Positions 39,622 to 48,522 of a stretch of DNA of 64,000 nt are shown here, in pieces (position 1 is the first letter of the stretch; each line of letters opens with the position of its first letter). The DNA comes from Kocuria sp. Lineage in GTDB: Bacteria > Actinomycetota > Actinomycetes > Actinomycetales > Micrococcaceae. The position numbers and the translations under genes are program-made. Under the pieces are notes generated by a model. That model saw only the letters and a program-made list of their open reading frames with translations, was not told the origin of the DNA and ran no database searches. The stretch lies in the NCBI RefSeq assembly GCF_030538595.1, contig NZ_JAUNTS010000016.1:1-64000 (forward strand). The letters are read 5' to 3'.

Positions 39622-40290
39622 TCACAACGACGACGACGCCGCGCCCCCTGCGCGCGCAGCCTCCCATTCGGAGCGCAGGAGCCCGTAAATCATCCGGTCG
39701 AACAGCTCACCGCGGACCTTGCGCGCCTGCCGAATGCGGGCTTCCTCCGTGAAGCCAAGTTTCTGCGCCACGCGACACATGCCGATGTTTCCGCTCCACG
39801 TTTCAAGATCCAGGCGGTGAGAGTCCGAATGCAGGAACAGGTAGTCGATCCACAGGCGCATGGCTTCAGTGCCGTAGCCGCCTGACCAGTACTGGGGCGG
39901 ATACACGGAGACCCCTAATGAGCGCAGCGGCAGTACATGACTTCCAAACCCGTCATCCTGCGATGGTGGCTCCCAGTGGTACCAGGAGACCTGCCCCATG
40001 AAGGAGTCGTCCTTGGCATCTGCAATGACCGCCGTGGAGCGCGGTGTGGGCCACTCTCCTGACTCCACCTGAGTGCGCAACTTTGCCAACCAGCCCTGGG
40101 CACCTTCAGCTGTGAAGTTGGGGTAGAACGGTCCGTCAAAGTGCTGCCATTCGTGTTCCCCACCGCCTGGTGGGGGCATGATCCACGATTCGTAGATCGG
40201 CAGATCCTTTGCTTCCCAGTCACGCAGCCGCACGCGCTGGCCGGTGACAGGCCACGGGGACCTCTCCGATTCTGCAGCCGTGTGATCCAT
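39622..40290 (-). CDS. GNAT N-acetyltransferase (RimJ/RimL type)
   Basis: The 222-residue acetyltransferase has a RimJ/RimL-like layout. The N-terminal RVRLRDWEAKDLPIYESWI opens the fold, SLGVSVYPPQYWSGGYGTEAMRLWIDYLF carries the acetyl-CoA loop (GGYGTEA), and RLDLETWSGNIGMCRVAQKLGF is the late motif. The target is unknown. Its ATG overlaps the stop of the LytR_C gene by one base (TGATG), so they form an operon. Confidence 0.88.
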   Translation of the reverse strand: MDHTAAESERSPWPVTGQRVRLRDWEAKDLPIYESWIMPPPGGGEHEWQHFDGPFYPNFTAEGAQGWLAKLRTQVESGEWPTPRSTAVIADAKDDSFMGQVSWYHWEPPSQDDGFGSHVLPLRSLGVSVYPPQYWSGGYGTEAMRLWIDYLFLHSDSHRLDLETWSGNIGMCRVAQKLGFTEEARIRQARKVRGELFDRMIYGLLRSEWEAARAGGAASSSL

Positions 40291-41087
40291 CAGAATCCTG
40301 CGTAAGGATCGGTCACCGGTTCCACGTATTCCTGCACCGGTGCTTGTTCCACCGGCACCTGGTCAACAGGCACCTGCTCCACGGGTACTTCTTCGACGGG
40401 GGCTTGCTCCACCGGAGCCTGTTCGACCGGTGCCTGTTCCACAGGAGCCTCCTGCACCGGTGCTTCTTGCACGGGCTCCGCAGTGGGACCGCCGGCAATG
40501 TCCGTACCGATCACCACCACAATGGGATAGGAGACGGCGTCTTCCTCCACCACCATGTCGATTCCAAGTTCATCGGCTATGGCCTGGGCTTGTTCGGATT
40601 CGTCGTCGGCGTAGTAGACCACACTGTTGTTGACGCCAACACCCCAGTTGTCAATGGAAGCCACGTTCCACCCGGCGGCGCTGAGCTGCTGAGCGGCCTG
40701 TCCTGCTGCCCCGTCCACGGAAGCAGCGTTGTAAACACCCACCTGAAGGGTGCCGTCCGGCGCCACGGTGGCACCTGGCAAGGCGGTAGTTGCCTGAGCA
40801 GTTGGGCTGCTGGTGGCACTCGCACTGGCAGTCCGGGTGTTCGGGTCAACGCCCACCAGATAGGCCACGGCTCCCACAGTCAGTGCCACCGCTCCGGCAA
40901 CCAACAACGCCAAAATCTCTTTGGTGGCACGCGGGTTGGGTGCGTCCAAGGCGCGGTGAGTACCGGCACGGGCGCCGTCTTCGGGGACGTCGTCGAAAAT
41001 ATCGTGCCCGAACCGGGATTCCCCCGCAGCGGGCTGAGGGGAAGAAGCCGAGGTGCAGGGGGTCTCAGGCTGACTGGGTGAGGTCAT
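40290..41087 (-). CDS. LytR C-terminal domain membrane protein
   Basis: The 265-residue protein starts at ATG 41087 (MTSPSQPETPC), with a cytoplasmic N-terminus, one TM helix at about 78-97 (EILALLVAGAVALTVGAVAYL), a Ser/Thr/Ala linker and a LytR_C domain at about 120-200 (LQVGVYNAASVDGAAGQAAQQLSAAGW). The C-terminus is nine pentapeptide repeats of the PVEQA type. The gene neighbours groEL and DUF3263, as in other actinobacteria. It probably acts at the cell wall; function unproven. Confidence 0.85.
   Translation of the reverse strand: MTSPSQPETPCTSASSPQPAAGESRFGHDIFDDVPEDGARAGTHRALDAPNPRATKEILALLVAGAVALTVGAVAYLVGVDPNTRTASASATSSPTAQATTALPGATVAPDGTLQVGVYNAASVDGAAGQAAQQLSAAGWNVASIDNWGVGVNNSVVYYADDESEQAQAIADELGIDMVVEEDAVSYPIVVVIGTDIAGGPTAEPVQEAPVQEAPVEQAPVEQAPVEQAPVEEVPVEQVPVDQVPVEQAPVQEYVEPVTDPYAGF
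40341..40475. repeat. 15-bp coding repeats (PVEQA pentapeptide)
   Basis: Nine consecutive pentads PV(E/Q/D)(Q/E)(A/V) are encoded at the 3' end of the LytR_C gene. They form a Pro/Val/Glu-rich surface tail, which may vary in copy number between strains. Confidence 0.85.
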
Positions 41088-41182
41088 GACGCCTATCTTT
41101 CCATTGACCTGCGGCCCGCACCGAACCCCCGCGCGCAACAACACCATGCGCAGGCAGGCCCGGGTGCCGCGTGACGATCCCG

Positions 41183-41428
41183 CTAAAGGGCCGCACCATC
41201 ACGGTGATCCCGCAAGCGACGCATCAACGCGGGCTGCGCTGCCCATGCCGCCGGGGTGTCAATGAGCTGATTGAGTTGTTGGTAATACGCCGTCACCGGG
41301 AGCTGGATTTCAGCACGAATAGCCCGCTCCTTGGCTCCCTGGTACTTGAATCTGCGGGATTCCATGTCCAGGATGGCCCGTTCCAGGGGACCCAGTTCAC
41401 CGGGAACAGATGATGCTGCAGCGGTCAT
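41183..41428 (-). CDS. DUF3263 family protein
   Basis: The 81-residue protein starts at ATG 41428, with an AAAGG RBS. It matches DUF3263: LGPLERAILDMESRRFKYQGAKERAIRAEI and ITPAAWAAQPALMRRLRD-like segments (LIDTPAAWAAQPALMRRLRD). The family is small, helical and actinobacterial, with unknown function, and usually precedes a LytR_C gene as here. The start lies three bases before the stop of the SDR gene. Confidence 0.88.
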   Translation of the reverse strand: MTAAASSVPGELGPLERAILDMESRRFKYQGAKERAIRAEIQLPVTAYYQQLNQLIDTPAAWAAQPALMRRLRDHRDGAAL

Positions 41429-41430
41429 CC

Positions 41431-42192
41431 TCAACCTTTCTGCTCCACGCGTGGCCGTACCGAAACCGTGGTGATCTGAACATCCTGCCCAGCCTCCACC
41501 ACAGTACGCACCGCCTGGGCCACGGATTCCGGCCGAATGTACTCCTCCGCCTGGTACGGCTTGTCCATGGAGGCGTAGATCCCCCGCAACATCTGAGTGT
41601 CCACGGGCCCCGGATGCACAGAAGCCACGCGAATGCCGTCCGGTTCCACTTCTTGCCGCAAGGCATCCCCGAGCGCGCGCAAAGCAAACTTGGAGGCCGC
41701 ATAGATGGCATTCCCCCCGCTGGCATTGAATCCCGCGCCCGAGTTGATCAGCACCACGGTGCCACGCGAAGCCCTCAGCAACGGCAAGGCTGCACGCGTG
41801 AGTTCAGCGGGAACCATCACATTGAGTTCCAGTTGTAGGCGCCAGTCCTCCGGCCTGGCGTCCGCAAAAGCCACCCGGTGGGCCACCGCGGCAGCATGAA
41901 CCAGAACGTCCAGGCGGCCCAACCCGTCCACCAACTCCGGCAGTGCTGCAAAGTCCAGGAGATCAGCGCTGACGGTTTGAATCCTGGGGCTCAAACTTTC
42001 CAGCTCCGCCAAACGCCGCTGATCCCGACCCACCGCAATCACACGATGATCACGGGCCAGATCCTCCGCCACACACCATCCGATACCACCGGTGGCGCCA
42101 GTGACCAGAGCAACAGGCAGGGAGCTGTCAGCGGCATCTGACCCCGCGGATGCGGCGGCTTGGGCGGTGCGGTGTGCGGGCGTCGTCGTCAT
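41431..42192 (-). CDS. Short-chain dehydrogenase/reductase
   Basis: The 253-residue classical SDR has the cofactor motif VTGATGGIGWCV (TGxxxGIG) near residue 31, NVMVPAEL in the NNAG region, catalytic Ser in LINSGAGF, and the YAASK catalytic Tyr/Lys pair. The start is ATG 42192 (MTTTPAHRT), with a plausible -10 (TACAGT) seven bases upstream and no RBS, so the message may be leaderless. The substrate is unknown. It is divergent from ung. Confidence 0.9.
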   Translation of the reverse strand: MTTTPAHRTAQAAASAGSDAADSSLPVALVTGATGGIGWCVAEDLARDHRVIAVGRDQRRLAELESLSPRIQTVSADLLDFAALPELVDGLGRLDVLVHAAAVAHRVAFADARPEDWRLQLELNVMVPAELTRAALPLLRASRGTVVLINSGAGFNASGGNAIYAASKFALRALGDALRQEVEPDGIRVASVHPGPVDTQMLRGIYASMDKPYQAEEYIRPESVAQAVRTVVEAGQDVQITTVSVRPRVEQKG

Positions 42193-42337
42193 GGTTCCCA
42201 CTGTAGGGCCGGTGGCAGACACCGTAAGGGCCACGGGCGGTGATCGCGCCCGTACCGGAGAGCCATCCGGCAACCCCACTGACCACCCCGTTAACCCACT
42301 GGCCAGCCTGCAAATCATGCCACCCGCCACCACACCT

Positions 42338-42343
42338 TAGATT
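42338..42343 (+). promoter_or_regulatory. -10 box TAGATT before ung
   Basis: TAGATT ends seven bases before the ATG at 42351, with no RBS between. This indicates a leaderless ung message. Confidence 0.5.
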
Positions 42344-42350
42344 GGTACCC

Positions 42351-43028
42351 ATGACCAAAGCGGAGCTTGCCCACATCATGGCCCCCGACTGGGCCCAAGC
42401 CCTACAACCCGTGGAGCCCACCATCCGGCAGATGGGCGATTTCCTGCGGGCTGAGCACCAGGCGGGCTTCCAAACCTTCCCGCCCGGCACAGAAATCTTC
42501 AGGGCCTTCCAAGAGCCCATGTCAGAGGTCAAAGTCCTGATCGTGGGCCAGGACCCTTATCCCACTCCGGGCCACGCCATGGGACTGTCCTTCTCCGTTC
42601 GCCCGGATGTCAGGCCGCTGCCCCGTTCCCTGCAGAACATTTACAAGGAACTCCAGGATGATCTGGGCATCCCCCCAGCCACCCACGGAGACCTCAGCGC
42701 CTGGACGCGCCAAGGAGTGTTGCTGCTCAACAGATGCCTGAGTGTGCGTTCCGGTCAGCCCGCCTCCCACCACAACAAAGGTTGGGAAACCGTGACCGAA
42801 TGCGCCATCAAGGCCCTGGCCGTACGGCAGCAACCCCTGGTGGGTCTGCTGTGGGGACGCCCGGCACGATCCACCGCGGCCTGGCTGGGTGCGGCCCCGC
42901 GAGTGGAATCCGCCCACCCCTCCCCCCTCTCTGCAGCCCGCGGGTTTTTTGGCTCACGCCCATTCTCCCGCGTCAATCAGCTCTTGGAGGAGCAGGGTGT
43001 TGCACCCATCGACTGGCGCGTAGGCTGA
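42351..43028 (+). CDS. ung: Uracil-DNA glycosylase (family 1)
   Basis: The 225-residue enzyme removes uracil from DNA in base-excision repair. The catalytic motif [17 protein letters not shown] has Asp68. [14 protein letters not shown] and [19 protein letters not shown] follow, and the second catalytic motif is [14 protein letters not shown]. Length is normal. The ATG at 42351 follows a leaderless-type -10. The stop overlaps one arm of an inverted repeat that also covers the start of the next gene. Confidence 0.96.
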   Translation: MTKAELAHIMAPDWAQALQPVEPTIRQMGDFLRAEHQAGFQTFPPGTEIFRAFQEPMSEVKVLIVGQDPYPTPGHAMGLSFSVRPDVRPLPRSLQNIYKELQDDLGIPPATHGDLSAWTRQGVLLLNRCLSVRSGQPASHHNKGWETVTECAIKALAVRQQPLVGLLWGRPARSTAAWLGAAPRVESAHPSPLSAARGFFGSRPFSRVNQLLEEQGVAPIDWRVG

Positions 43029-43057
43029 ATTAGGTGACACCAGTGATACCTAATTCA
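43026..43057. promoter_or_regulatory. Inverted repeat over the ung stop and next start
   Basis: TGAATTAGGT (43026-43035) and ACCTAATTCA (43048-43057) are perfect reverse complements, 12 bases apart. They span the ung stop codon and the GTG start of the siderophore-interacting gene. The arms resemble DtxR half-sites (TTAGG/CCTAA), but with a 14-base gap rather than nine. Confidence 0.7.
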
Positions 43058-43897
43058 ACTCAGCCCAACGACGACGCCCGCCCCGCCAAGCCGCGCAAAC
43101 CTCAGATCAACCTGACCGTACGGGAAAAGCAATGGTTGTCCCCCTCCATGGTCCGGGTGATTGCCGACATTGCCGAGCCGGCCTTGTTCCAGGACATTGC
43201 GGCCCCGGAGAAGTACGTCAAGTTGGTGTTCTTCCACCCGGATTCACAGCTAGGGCCGCACCCGGACTACTGGGAGCTCAAGGAATCGCTGCCGCCTGAG
43301 CTGCAACCAGTCACCCGCCACATGACGTTGCGCCGGGTGGAGCCAGACCTGGGACAGGTGTGGATTGACATTGCCACTCATGGTGACACCGGTTATGCAG
43401 GCCCCTGGGCCATGAATTGCCAACCCGGGGACACTTTGGTGGCCCTGGGCCCCGGTGGAAAATGGATTCCGGACCCGACAGCCAGTTGGAACCTGTTGGT
43501 AGGTGACGACACCGCCATCCCCGCCATCATGGCCAATGTGGAAGCGCTGCCCGCCGACGCTCGCGGAGAAGTCATCCTGGAGGTCCAGGGGCCCGAACAT
43601 GAACAGAATCTAGAGCTCCCACCCGGCATGATCCTGCGCTGGTGCCACCGTGATGCCCAGGAGCAGGACACCCGAGCCTTGGTGGAGGCGGCCAAAACAG
43701 CAGCCTGGCCGCAGAGCCCCCAGGGGGTACAGGTCTTTGCCCACGGTGAGCGCGAGGCCGTGAAACTGCTGCGCCCCCTGTTATTTGAAGTGCACGGTTT
43801 GAACCGCGATCAGGTCTCCATCTCCGGGTACTGGGCTCGTGGCCGTACGGAAGAGGTTTTTCAGGCAGAGAAGCGGACCCCCATCGGCAAGGTCTGA
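43034..43897 (+). CDS. Siderophore-interacting protein (FAD-binding ferric reductase type)
   Basis: The 287-residue protein has a ferredoxin-reductase-like fold with N-terminal FAD-binding beta-barrel (VKLVFFHPD, RHMTLRRVEPDLGQVWIDIATHGDTGYAGPWA). The C-terminal SIP domain has NLLVGDDTAIPAIMANVEALP, EVQGPEHE, AHGEREAVKLLRPL and SISGYWARGRTEEVFQAEK. These proteins release iron from siderophores in the cytoplasm. The start is GTG 43034 or GTG 43043, both inside an inverted repeat. It follows ung by five bases. Confidence 0.9.
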   Translation: MTPVIPNSTQPNDDARPAKPRKPQINLTVREKQWLSPSMVRVIADIAEPALFQDIAAPEKYVKLVFFHPDSQLGPHPDYWELKESLPPELQPVTRHMTLRRVEPDLGQVWIDIATHGDTGYAGPWAMNCQPGDTLVALGPGGKWIPDPTASWNLLVGDDTAIPAIMANVEALPADARGEVILEVQGPEHEQNLELPPGMILRWCHRDAQEQDTRALVEAAKTAAWPQSPQGVQVFAHGEREAVKLLRPLLFEVHGLNRDQVSISGYWARGRTEEVFQAEKRTPIGKV

Positions 43898-43971
43898 GAC
43901 ACGCCCGTTCCCGGGACCCAGACATCCCGCTGGCTCCGGCAGTCGGTGAGACAACCGTCAGGTGCAACCAC

Positions 43972-45957
43972 TCACCGGCGTCGGTTGCGGTCCACCCCAA
44001 GGTCGTGGCTCTGCTGATTGAACGGGCGCATGAGGTACTGGCCCAGCACCAACCCGGCAGCCATGGTGACAATGGTGGTCATGGCCGTGACCAGGGAAAC
44101 CACCCCGTCGCCGGTGGTCTGTCCCTGAATGAACATGGCGTACATGCCGCGGAAGATGGAGAGCCCGGGCAGCAAGAACGTCATGGCCGGCACGGCGATC
44201 ACCAGGGACGGAATGCGCAACCGTCCCGCAGCAAAGGCGGCAATGCAGCCCACGGTCACTGCCCCAAAAACCGCTTGAAGGCGCACGTCCAAACCGATAT
44301 ACCCCGCCGCGTGGTACAGCAACAACCCACCCAGAGCAGACAGCAGCACCGGGAGCAAAAAGCTCACGGAGGCTTGCAACGTGATGGCAATGAACACCGC
44401 GGCCACGGTCATGAACACCAGATTGATGACCACTCCGGGCGGTTCAAAATGACTTTGGGCCGGGTCCAATGCCGTGAGACCAAATAATCCGGCAGTCACA
44501 ATGCCCGCGTAAATACCTGCCACAATGCCGGCAAAGGCCATACCGGTGGACACAATGCGGCCCGCCGCGGTGACGGGGAAACCGCTGATGGCATCGTGCA
44601 TGGTGGACATGAACCGGGTGGTGGGCATGAGCATGATCAAGCCCGCGGCAATCACTCGCGGTGGTGAGATGTCCAAGTCCGTGTGGGCAAACATCATGGC
44701 CAGCCCGGTGAGCACAAATCCGGACAGGATCATGGTGAAAAACTCTGGATAACGCCGTTTGCCCATCCAGATCCCGATTCGGGACACAATCAGCCCTGAG
44801 AGCGCTGAGATTCCGGCGCCCACCACGCCGCCGCCAATTCCCAGGGTGATGGTGAATGCCGCAGCCATCATGGCCACGGTCACTATCCAGTTGGGAAAGG
44901 TTTTGGGGCGGGAATTGATGGCTTCCAACCGGGCGCTGGCCTCCGCCCGGGACATCTCACCTTCAATGATCTTGGTGACCAACCGGTGGGTGTCTGCCAA
45001 ACCCGCGTAATTGTCCGTCCAGGAGCGGACCACCCGCATGACCGTGTGACTGGTCATGTTGTTGTCCTTGAACACGTCCTCCCGCGTCATGCTGGCGGTG
45101 GCTGCGGTGTCCGGAACGTAGTTGATCATGACCGCCTGGTTGGTGATGTCCACCTCCAGGTTTTCCACACCGTACGTGGCACACACGGCCACAATGGCGT
45201 TTTCCACCTCCAGGGCATCGGCCCCGTAGTGAAATAAGGTCTCCGCCAACCGCAGCGCAAAATTCAGGGTCCGCCGCGCTTCCTTTTCCCCGGCGTCAGT
45301 GTGTCTGCGCAGGTGGGCAAAGGGGCTTGCTGCCAACCGGTCCACCAACGCCATGGGGGCTGTCATGCCGGTGTCGCGTTTCATCAGGGAACGCAAGACG
45401 CGTTTGGAGCGGGGCTGGGTGGTGGTCGCGGTGGATTCTGAGGACGGATAGGCAGCCGGAAGTACCGTGGTGGAGGGCCCGGCCACGGACGGCGCTGCCG
45501 CCAGCATGGTGGTGTCCGGCCTGGCCACTGCGGCTGATTCTGTTGTGGCCCGGCGCCGACTGCTCACCGTGACCGGCTGAGTCAGCGCCGGAGACTGACG
45601 ACGACGCCGGTCGGTTTCGATCTCCTCCGGGGTCAGCACCGGGATGGGAGCCACCGCAGCTGTGAGGACTTCGGTTCGGGCACCCTCCTCACGGGCACGT
45701 GCCCGCTCAGCCTGGGATTCCGTGGCCACAGCTTGCGCGAAAACGCCTCCGGCAAGACTCTGATCCAAGTTCAGGTGAGTCTCCGGCCCAAAAACTCCCA
45801 CCCCGGTGTCTGCGACCTCCGGGGCCTGGGACCACCCGGACACGGGGTAGCGCCGCGCCCCGTCCAGGCTCAACGCCAAGCCGGGCAGGTCCTCCGGCCC
45901 AACGCGGTCCGGCTGCTGCGGGGCCGCCGCGGTGATCGGCTCAGTAGAAGGGCTCAT
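43972..45957 (-). CDS. Threonine/serine exporter (ThrE family)
   Basis: The 661-residue protein has the ThrE domain (DUF1212) in the middle (LNFALRLAETLFHYGADALEVENAI, YVPDTAATASMTREDVF) and about ten TM helices in the second half, including the second ThrE half (VVINLVFMTVAAVFIAITLQASV). The first ~210 residues are disordered, with Pro/Ala/Thr and Arg. The start is ATG 45957, inside the end of the FemX gene (17-base overlap). It exports threonine or serine by family assignment. Confidence 0.9.
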   Translation of the reverse strand: MSPSTEPITAAAPQQPDRVGPEDLPGLALSLDGARRYPVSGWSQAPEVADTGVGVFGPETHLNLDQSLAGGVFAQAVATESQAERARAREEGARTEVLTAAVAPIPVLTPEEIETDRRRRQSPALTQPVTVSSRRRATTESAAVARPDTTMLAAAPSVAGPSTTVLPAAYPSSESTATTTQPRSKRVLRSLMKRDTGMTAPMALVDRLAASPFAHLRRHTDAGEKEARRTLNFALRLAETLFHYGADALEVENAIVAVCATYGVENLEVDITNQAVMINYVPDTAATASMTREDVFKDNNMTSHTVMRVVRSWTDNYAGLADTHRLVTKIIEGEMSRAEASARLEAINSRPKTFPNWIVTVAMMAAAFTITLGIGGGVVGAGISALSGLIVSRIGIWMGKRRYPEFFTMILSGFVLTGLAMMFAHTDLDISPPRVIAAGLIMLMPTTRFMSTMHDAISGFPVTAAGRIVSTGMAFAGIVAGIYAGIVTAGLFGLTALDPAQSHFEPPGVVINLVFMTVAAVFIAITLQASVSFLLPVLLSALGGLLLYHAAGYIGLDVRLQAVFGAVTVGCIAAFAAGRLRIPSLVIAVPAMTFLLPGLSIFRGMYAMFIQGQTTGDGVVSLVTAMTTIVTMAAGLVLGQYLMRPFNQQSHDLGVDRNRRR

Positions 45958-47026
45958 TGCGGGACCGGACCCACAGCTGGCGGGCGACTTTTTCCCCAAT
46001 GCGGTTCCACACAGTCACCTTGGTGGGGTTGATCTCCTGATCCCAGACGCCCACGTAATCCACCACGGCGCCTTTGGTGAAGGAGGTTTTGAACATCCCC
46101 ATGCCGTGGAACTGGTGGTCCTCGTTCTTGAGTTGATCAGAAGGTGGCGTGCCGCAGAGGTCGTAGTCCTTGATGCCGTGTTCCGTGATCAGGTCATTGA
46201 TGGCGGTCCATTGCACCAGGTGGGCATCCCCGCGCTGCTTTCGCCGCGGCTTGGAACCACCGTCCTTGTAGGTGGCGTGCGGTCCGTAATTGACCACAAA
46301 GGCCCCCACGGATGGTTCGCCGTCCTCGTAGGCAAAGTACAGGCGGCCCTGTCCTTGGGAAGCAAAGTTTGACCAGAAGCGGCTGTAGTAGGAGAACGGG
46401 CGCAGGGTGACGTTGAGCTGTCCCTGTTTGGCCGTGGACATCAAGGAGTACATGCTTTGCATGTTTTCCTGGTTGACCTCCACGCGCTCCACCACGGCTT
46501 CTTCCTTGATGGCGCGGCGCAGCTTGTTGCGGCCGTTGGACTGCATGCCCTTCATGATGTCTTCCGGAGACTGCTCCGTGTTGAGCACCGCCGTGTGGTC
46601 ATTGGGTTGAATGATCAAGGTCTGTTTCAGACCAGCCTGGCTCAGTGCATCCCGTGTTTCCGGAGAATCCGGGATCACGGGTTCCACCTTGACCAGAAAA
46701 ACATTCTTTGCCGCGGTGCGCACAAACTGCCGTGTTGCCGCAGCAAATCCCACCATGTCCTGGACGGACTCCAGAGCCGGGCCCTTGACCATGTACCAGA
46801 GCCGCCCCAAACCGGGCACGGACTTTTCCAGAACCAGCGTGTAAACAGGTTGGGAACCGTCAGTGGGTTCGTGCACCACATGCACGGGCTTCCACCCATG
46901 GTGCTTTTTGACATCGGCAAATGAGGCCGATTGCAACATGTCTCCCCCGTGGGGGTTGGCGATCACGTGTGCATCCCAGTCGGCCACTTCCGCGGGGGTG
47001 GCAAATCGTGCTGTGAACTCTCGCAA
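45941..47026 (-). CDS. FemA/B-family peptidoglycan interpeptide bridge ligase (1)
   Basis: The 361-residue aminoacyltransferase of the Fem family adds an amino acid from aminoacyl-tRNA to lipid II to build the cell-wall cross-bridge. Landmarks are MLQSASFADVKKHHGWKPVHV near the start, KGMQSNGRNKLRRAIKEE, WTAINDLITEHGIKDYDLCGTPPS and HGMGMFKTSFTKGAVVDYVG. I prefer TTG 47026 (LREFTARFATPAEV), with GGGAG six bases upstream; GTG 47044 is six codons earlier with no RBS. The second Fem gene is just upstream and the ThrE exporter overlaps downstream. Confidence 0.9.
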   Translation of the reverse strand: MREFTARFATPAEVADWDAHVIANPHGGDMLQSASFADVKKHHGWKPVHVVHEPTDGSQPVYTLVLEKSVPGLGRLWYMVKGPALESVQDMVGFAAATRQFVRTAAKNVFLVKVEPVIPDSPETRDALSQAGLKQTLIIQPNDHTAVLNTEQSPEDIMKGMQSNGRNKLRRAIKEEAVVERVEVNQENMQSMYSLMSTAKQGQLNVTLRPFSYYSRFWSNFASQGQGRLYFAYEDGEPSVGAFVVNYGPHATYKDGGSKPRRKQRGDAHLVQWTAINDLITEHGIKDYDLCGTPPSDQLKNEDHQFHGMGMFKTSFTKGAVVDYVGVWDQEINPTKVTVWNRIGEKVARQLWVRSRNEPFY

Positions 47027-47107
47027 AGGTACTCTCCCGGTCACGTCTCGAAGATCAAAAGGTTATTGCCTGGGTCAGCTCCGTGGGCTCAGTCCCCACC
47101 ATGCCGC

Positions 47108-48331
47108 TCAATACCAGTTCTCACCGGTTCGTTTGAGGTGAACCCGCAACAGTGCACCCTCACCGCCTGCTGTCCAGGCCTTGTACTTGACGGAGTTCAG
47201 CGGCAGATCCCAGCAGCCCACAAAATCGGTGACATGTTCATTGAACCCGGTCTTGAACTGCCCCACACCGTAGAGCGCGTGGTCGGAGTCCTTGATCTTC
47301 TCCGATGGCGGGGAGGCGCACAGGTCATATTCCGTGGCCCCGTGGTCTTTGAGCCAGCGAATGCTCTCCACCACCGCCAACGCAGGAACACCCCGGATGG
47401 GTTGCTTGCGTAGGGAGGCGGCGTCCTTCCGGGAACCCTTGTGCCCCAAAAGCATGACAAAGTCGCAGCAGACCACTTTCATGGCGCGGGCGACGTCGGC
47501 CTCCTCCTGCCCGTCCACGTCACCGGTGTCTGCGGCCCCCGGGTCCGGCACGTAGCCGAACACAAAACACCCCTGCCCGGCCTGTTCATGGCGCTTCCAC
47601 ATGGATTTGTAGTAATCCCGATTGCGCATGCTGAAACGGCCCTGAGCAGTTTCCGCAAAAAGGTCCAGGAAGATGTCACAGTTTTCATCCGTCATGGGAA
47701 CCACTTTGGCCACAGCCCCGCCCTTGCGCGCCTTACGGATGTTGTAGCGCGTCCCGCGGCTGAATCCCGCTTCAATTTCTTCCAGGTCATCGGTGATGTC
47801 CAGAATGACCGTGGAACCGTTGGGCTGCACGTTCCACGTTTCTTCCAGCCCGGCGTGGGCCAGGGTGGTCCGGTTGGCCACGGTGTCCAGCAGCTCCGGC
47901 TCCACCTTCAACAGGAAGGCGCCGTTGCTGCGGGCAAGCTCGCCCAAGGCTTGCACCACCTCCGCCGCGTGGGCCGCAGTCACAGTTCCCGGCCCCTTGG
48001 GCGCGTACCAGACCGCACCAAAGCCCGGGATCCACCGTGACAGCACGGTGACCGCCACTTCGGCCTGTCCCGGGACGTCAACGACGACGTAGTGCGGCTT
48101 CCATCCGAATGCCCCCTTGTGCTCCGCAAAGGCGGGGCCCTGAAACACATTGCCGCCGTCCGGATTTTGGGTCAGCCGCTCGCTCCACTGTGCAGGGCTG
48201 GTTTCCACCACGCGGGCTGTGGCACCCGCGTTCCCGCTGGACCGCTGGCCAGTGTTTCCCGACAGGCGGCCGGTGTCTCCGGACAGGTGGGCACCCCTGG
48301 ATGATGCGCGCGGGATCTTGGGCAGTGGCAT
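47108..48331 (-). CDS. FemA/B-family peptidoglycan interpeptide bridge ligase (2)
   Basis: The 407-residue Fem-family protein is paralogous to the gene downstream. The start ATG 48331 has AAGGTGAG upstream. A low-complexity N-terminus with Leu-Ser-Gly-Asn-Thr-Gly repeats (1-45) precedes the catalytic double GNAT domains: NVFQGPAFAEHKGAFGWKPHYV, GFSRGTRYNIRKARKGGAV and EYDLCASPPSEKIKDSDHALYGVGQFKTGF. Two consecutive Fem enzymes suggest an A3-type bridge of two or more residues. Confidence 0.9.
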   Translation of the reverse strand: MPLPKIPRASSRGAHLSGDTGRLSGNTGQRSSGNAGATARVVETSPAQWSERLTQNPDGGNVFQGPAFAEHKGAFGWKPHYVVVDVPGQAEVAVTVLSRWIPGFGAVWYAPKGPGTVTAAHAAEVVQALGELARSNGAFLLKVEPELLDTVANRTTLAHAGLEETWNVQPNGSTVILDITDDLEEIEAGFSRGTRYNIRKARKGGAVAKVVPMTDENCDIFLDLFAETAQGRFSMRNRDYYKSMWKRHEQAGQGCFVFGYVPDPGAADTGDVDGQEEADVARAMKVVCCDFVMLLGHKGSRKDAASLRKQPIRGVPALAVVESIRWLKDHGATEYDLCASPPSEKIKDSDHALYGVGQFKTGFNEHVTDFVGCWDLPLNSVKYKAWTAGGEGALLRVHLKRTGENWY

Positions 48332-48438
48332 GGGAGATCTCACCTTGGTTGGAGGACAGCATTCTCAAGCTGTAACCGTACCGGGTTCACTCTGAACTCA
48401 CCCGGGTTGTGGCTTGAGATGCGCTGTGATTCTTGCCC

Positions 48439-48522
48439 TGCGGCGCAACCATCCCGGCCTGTTCAGTGACCATGCGAGCCAGTCCAGCAACCAGACGGGT
48501 CAGTCCAGCAACCATGCCCGTC
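48439..48522. repeat. 21-bp imperfect tandem repeat array (four copies)
   Basis: Copies start at 48439, 48460, 48481 and 48502. Each carries a CAnnCCAnC core, and the last two differ at few bases. The array ends on the stop codon (48521-48523) of the DeoR-type gene and lies upstream of the second Fem gene. Confidence 0.75.
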
